A stretch of 64,000 nt of DNA from Yponomeuta sedellus (Eukaryota > Arthropoda > Insecta > Lepidoptera > Yponomeutidae): positions 21,242,986 through 21,306,985 of the forward strand of contig OW203722.1 in NCBI GenBank assembly GCA_934045075.1. The letters run 5' to 3'. Each line of letters begins with the position of its first letter. Positions within the stretch are counted from its first letter, which is position 1. Positions 61,683 to 64,000 of the stretch are shown one piece after another. The position numbers and the translations under genes were made by a program. The notes beneath the pieces are model-generated. The model was not told the DNA's origin. It searched no databases and saw nothing but the letters and a program-made list of their open reading frames with translations.

Positions 61683-61890
61683 AAATAACACATAACACAA
61701 CATTTACATACGGGCACATACATTGCTTCTGGCCCCACACTAGGATACCCTGTGTCGTGAGAACCAGAAACAACGACATCACAAACATGTAAACATCCAA
61801 GACCTGGGTTTTTTTTTTGTTCCCAGCCGGGATTCGAATCCGGGACCTCTTGCATGGTAGGCAGACGCGCTACCGCTACGCCACATAGTC
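61683..61890 (-). mobile_element. SINE-B, copy 9
   Basis: Left tail AACACATAACACAACATTTA, right reversed head ending ...GCTACGCCACATAGTC. Inserted in a Helitron-like sequence. Confidence 0.8.
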
Positions 61891-62744
61891 TACAGTTTAT
61901 AAAGATATTGTATCATACTTTTGAAATGCGACCCAAAAATGATTTATTTGATAAATTTCATGTCCTTGTTAAGGCCGCAGGTTTACTTGATTATAATAAA
62001 ATGCAAGATTTTCCTACTTTGGCTTTACTTAGCTTCGAGTCTTTAGCTGGAGTCTTTACAAACTCCAGTTCTTTTCTCAGAAGTCTGTCTCGTTGACACT
62101 TTATTTTTAATTTAACACTTCCAGCAACCTAAGTGTTCCCGTTCATGCAGCCGTTAACAGTTCTACTGTTAGTTCTTTTCTACGCCAATAATATAAGCAA
62201 CAGAAAATAGTACGAAGTCGCGTGCACCAGCTAATACTATAATACTATATATTTTATATAAGGATGACAATGCCACCTCCATCAAACATTGTCTATTGTT
62301 TAGTACCTACCCTTACTAGTCTAGGAGTTGAAGCGACGAATTAATATTAATAAGTAATATGAGAGCCTAGTCTCTGCTTAGCAATCATTTGTGTAAATTA
62401 CCTCCTCGTGCCTAAATATACACAAATTGAATTGGATACGAAGCAGGATCTCGGTGAATACGCAATAAATCAAAACGCTCACACGTCACAACCTAATTTG
62501 CGAGTGGAAACGAAGGTGGATGCAAATGTATTGTCATTTAAGTAGGCGGGAGCTGGGGAGTTGCCCACCGAACTAAGAATGCGGGGTGCTATTGTTGAAA
62601 CGTGAAGGTTTGCGGTTTTATTTATTTAAAAAAAAACATTTACTTACTCCGCTGGATCACCGGCGCGTAAAGGTTTTCTTTTAAATATTTCAAAAAAATA
62701 ACGCACGTTTGACCTTAGCATGAAGTATGTCGAAAAATCCAAAA
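61891..62744. other. Unassigned DNA
   Basis: A 67-codon open stretch ending at 62096 has no motif I know. The rest is unrecognised. Confidence 0.4.
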
Positions 62745-62825
62745 TAGGCTAAGGACAATTTTAAAATCCAAAAGAGTTTTAAAATTGTCCTTGGCACGAG
62801 TGAGTGTATTAAAAAGAATATAATC
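62745..62825. repeat. Family A ends only, as a hairpin
   Basis: AAGGACAATTTTAAAA and its inverse TTTTAAAATTGTCCTT around 10 bases, then GCACGAGTGAGTGTATTAAA. Only the outer repeats remain; the tRNA-like core is gone. Confidence 0.65.
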
Positions 62826-63009
62826 CTAAGAGGATAATTAGCGCAATTGTGCGATTATGGAGATATCAACATTTATTATGCCGACTCCATACAATATTTT
62901 TTCTAAAAGAAATTCTGAATGCGCTGTTTACGATTGTAAACCTAAAAGTTTGTTATTTAAAGCACATATAAGGTGTTCTCAATCGGATCCAAGCAAAAAA
63001 GTGTCACTT

Positions 63010-63290
63010 AACAAAATAAATTTGAATGTCTTCGAACCGCAAACCTCTAACACAAGGCATCCTCAGGCTCCCAAGTGCAAGTGACTTGCACTTGTGAGCC
63101 TGAGGATGTCTCGTGTTAGAGGCGAAACGTGTCGCGTGTTTTCTCACACAAGGATTGGTGTCGGTGGTAGTGTGTTCGTGTCTTGCTTCTACTTGAAAAA
63201 GTGGTAGGGAGGGCGGTGCATTAACTAACCGCATGGTGATTGTGGGATTATTGGCGGAAATTAGCAAAGTAATTATCACTTTTTAATAAT
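63010..63290 (-). mobile_element. MITE G, copy ending in a long hairpin
   Basis: 63125-63285 is MITE G in reverse (GTGTCGGTGGTAGTGTGTTC to TATTGGCGGAAATTAGCAAA). At the other side 63045-63122 is a 38-base-arm palindrome: CTCTAACACAAGGCATCCTC ... and GAGGATGTCTCGTGTTAGAG. Confidence 0.7.
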
Positions 63291-63779
63291 AATATTTAGT
63301 TACGTAAGAACCATTCATTCTCTTTCGTCATTTAACTTCGAACTACTAATAAAGTTACTAATACCTACCGTCTATGCAATAAAGTGAACTTCCGGGATTT
63401 TGGGATTCAACCGAAATATGTTAAAACACGAACTAACTCAAAGTAGAAAACTAACTCTCGCAAATACGAGTACATGGCGCGCTATGCGAGTATTCTGCAC
63501 CAACTAAGGTCCTGAGGGGGCACCTTATTGACCCCAGAGGAGAAAACCATATCTGACAGATGCATAGCAGGCTATGCAACCGCTAAAGCCCTAAGCGGGT
63601 TATAAATTGGTTACTTGGACCCATTTTAACAGTAAAATGATAATAAGTTATTATGTTAAATAAATAAATAAAATAAAATAAATAAATAAGTTAAAAACCA
63701 CAATTCTTGTTATGTATCTTTGTCAATTGTAGGTATTATTAGCTAATCTTTCAACATAAATATATAAATAATATAATTA
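63291..63779. other. Unassigned AT-rich DNA
   Basis: Short AAATA runs at 63655-63692; otherwise unrecognised. Confidence 0.4.
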
Positions 63780-64000
63780 TAATAAATATTCCTGGACATA
63801 TCACACAGATCTCGTTAGCCCTATACTATGTACAACTAAATGACTTGTGTTATAGGTGCAAACTTGACGATATATTTCATACAATAAATACATCCAAGAC
63901 CCGAAACAAACTAGAAAAGTTCGTGTCCCAGTTTGACCCGGCCGGGGACCGAACCCGAGACCTTCGGTTTTACAGTCAGCGTGCCAAACCCCTGCGCCAC
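63780..64000 (-). mobile_element. SINE-D, copy 2, cut by the window end
   Basis: CACAGATCTCGTTAGCCCTA, CATCCAAGACCCGAAACAAA, then the reversed head GGTCTCGGGTTCGGTCCCCG and GCGCAGGGGTTTGGCACGC. The last tRNA-like bases lie beyond 64000. Confidence 0.7.

Noticed and set aside
62857..63084. 75-codon ORF next to MITE G
   Set aside because: Its last third is the MITE hairpin and the rest has no recognisable motif.
1..64000. CRISPR array, bacterial operon or phage region
   Set aside because: No spaced direct repeats of CRISPR type, no ribosome-binding sites and no operon structure; all the evidence is for an insect nuclear genome.

Overview
The window looks like a repeat-saturated piece of a lepidopteran (moth or butterfly) genome. 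The evidence is A+T-rich DNA; short Helitrons running from TC to GCTAG; RTE-like LINE ends coding for a ...YVQQWTN stop with ATG/GAAGAA tails; several tRNA-headed SINE families; and piggyBac, mariner, CR1/Jockey-group and restriction-like-endonuclease LINE remnants. There is no bacterial-style gene organisation and no complete ordinary host gene.

Two places look like possible host sequence. At 12963-13141 (+) there is a splice-bounded exon with a start codon and a signal-peptide-like N-terminus, which could open a gene with very long introns. At 14289-15810 (-) there is a six-exon model for a THAP zinc-finger protein with short consensus introns and two DHNY motifs of HCF-1-binding type. Its third exon reads well only in a frame that the splice phases do not allow, so it is either a recent pseudogene or carries an assembly indel.

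Layout: 1-3300 RTE end, a TIR element carrying a half THAP domain, tRNA-like TIR elements including a 249-bp palindrome; 3300-6600 SINEs, a 5S-rRNA-like repeat and unassigned DNA; 6631-8325 a 5'-truncated LINE with restriction-like endonuclease; 8.4-12.7 kb SINEs, a Helitron and a GC-rich MITE; 12.9-16.3 kb the host-like exon and THAP locus; 17-24 kb SINEs, 5S-like repeats and a mariner inside a LINE 3' end; 24.6-26.8 kb MITEs, SINE and LINE ends; 26.8-29 kb a CR1/Jockey-group LINE; 29-48 kb scattered repeat ends with nested insertions; 48543-51107 a nearly intact piggyBac-like element; 51-55 kb the most deeply nested stack; 55-64 kb Helitron pair, SINEs, repeat ends and a duplicated block.

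The autonomous elements (piggyBac, mariner, the two large LINEs) are each disabled by one or a few visible lesions, while the non-autonomous families (tRNA-like TIR element, Trp-like SINE, 5S-like repeat, short Helitrons) dominate by copy number. The most distinctive structures are (i) a MITE-like family with about 57-bp terminal inverted repeats enclosing a full tRNA cloverleaf, with fold-back derivatives; (ii) a repeat family whose head matches the internal promoter part of 5S rRNA; and (iii) the THAP sequences, one in a gene-like locus and one inside a TIR element. Family assignments rest on motif recognition by eye; no database search was possible and repeat boundaries are usually good to about 10 bases.
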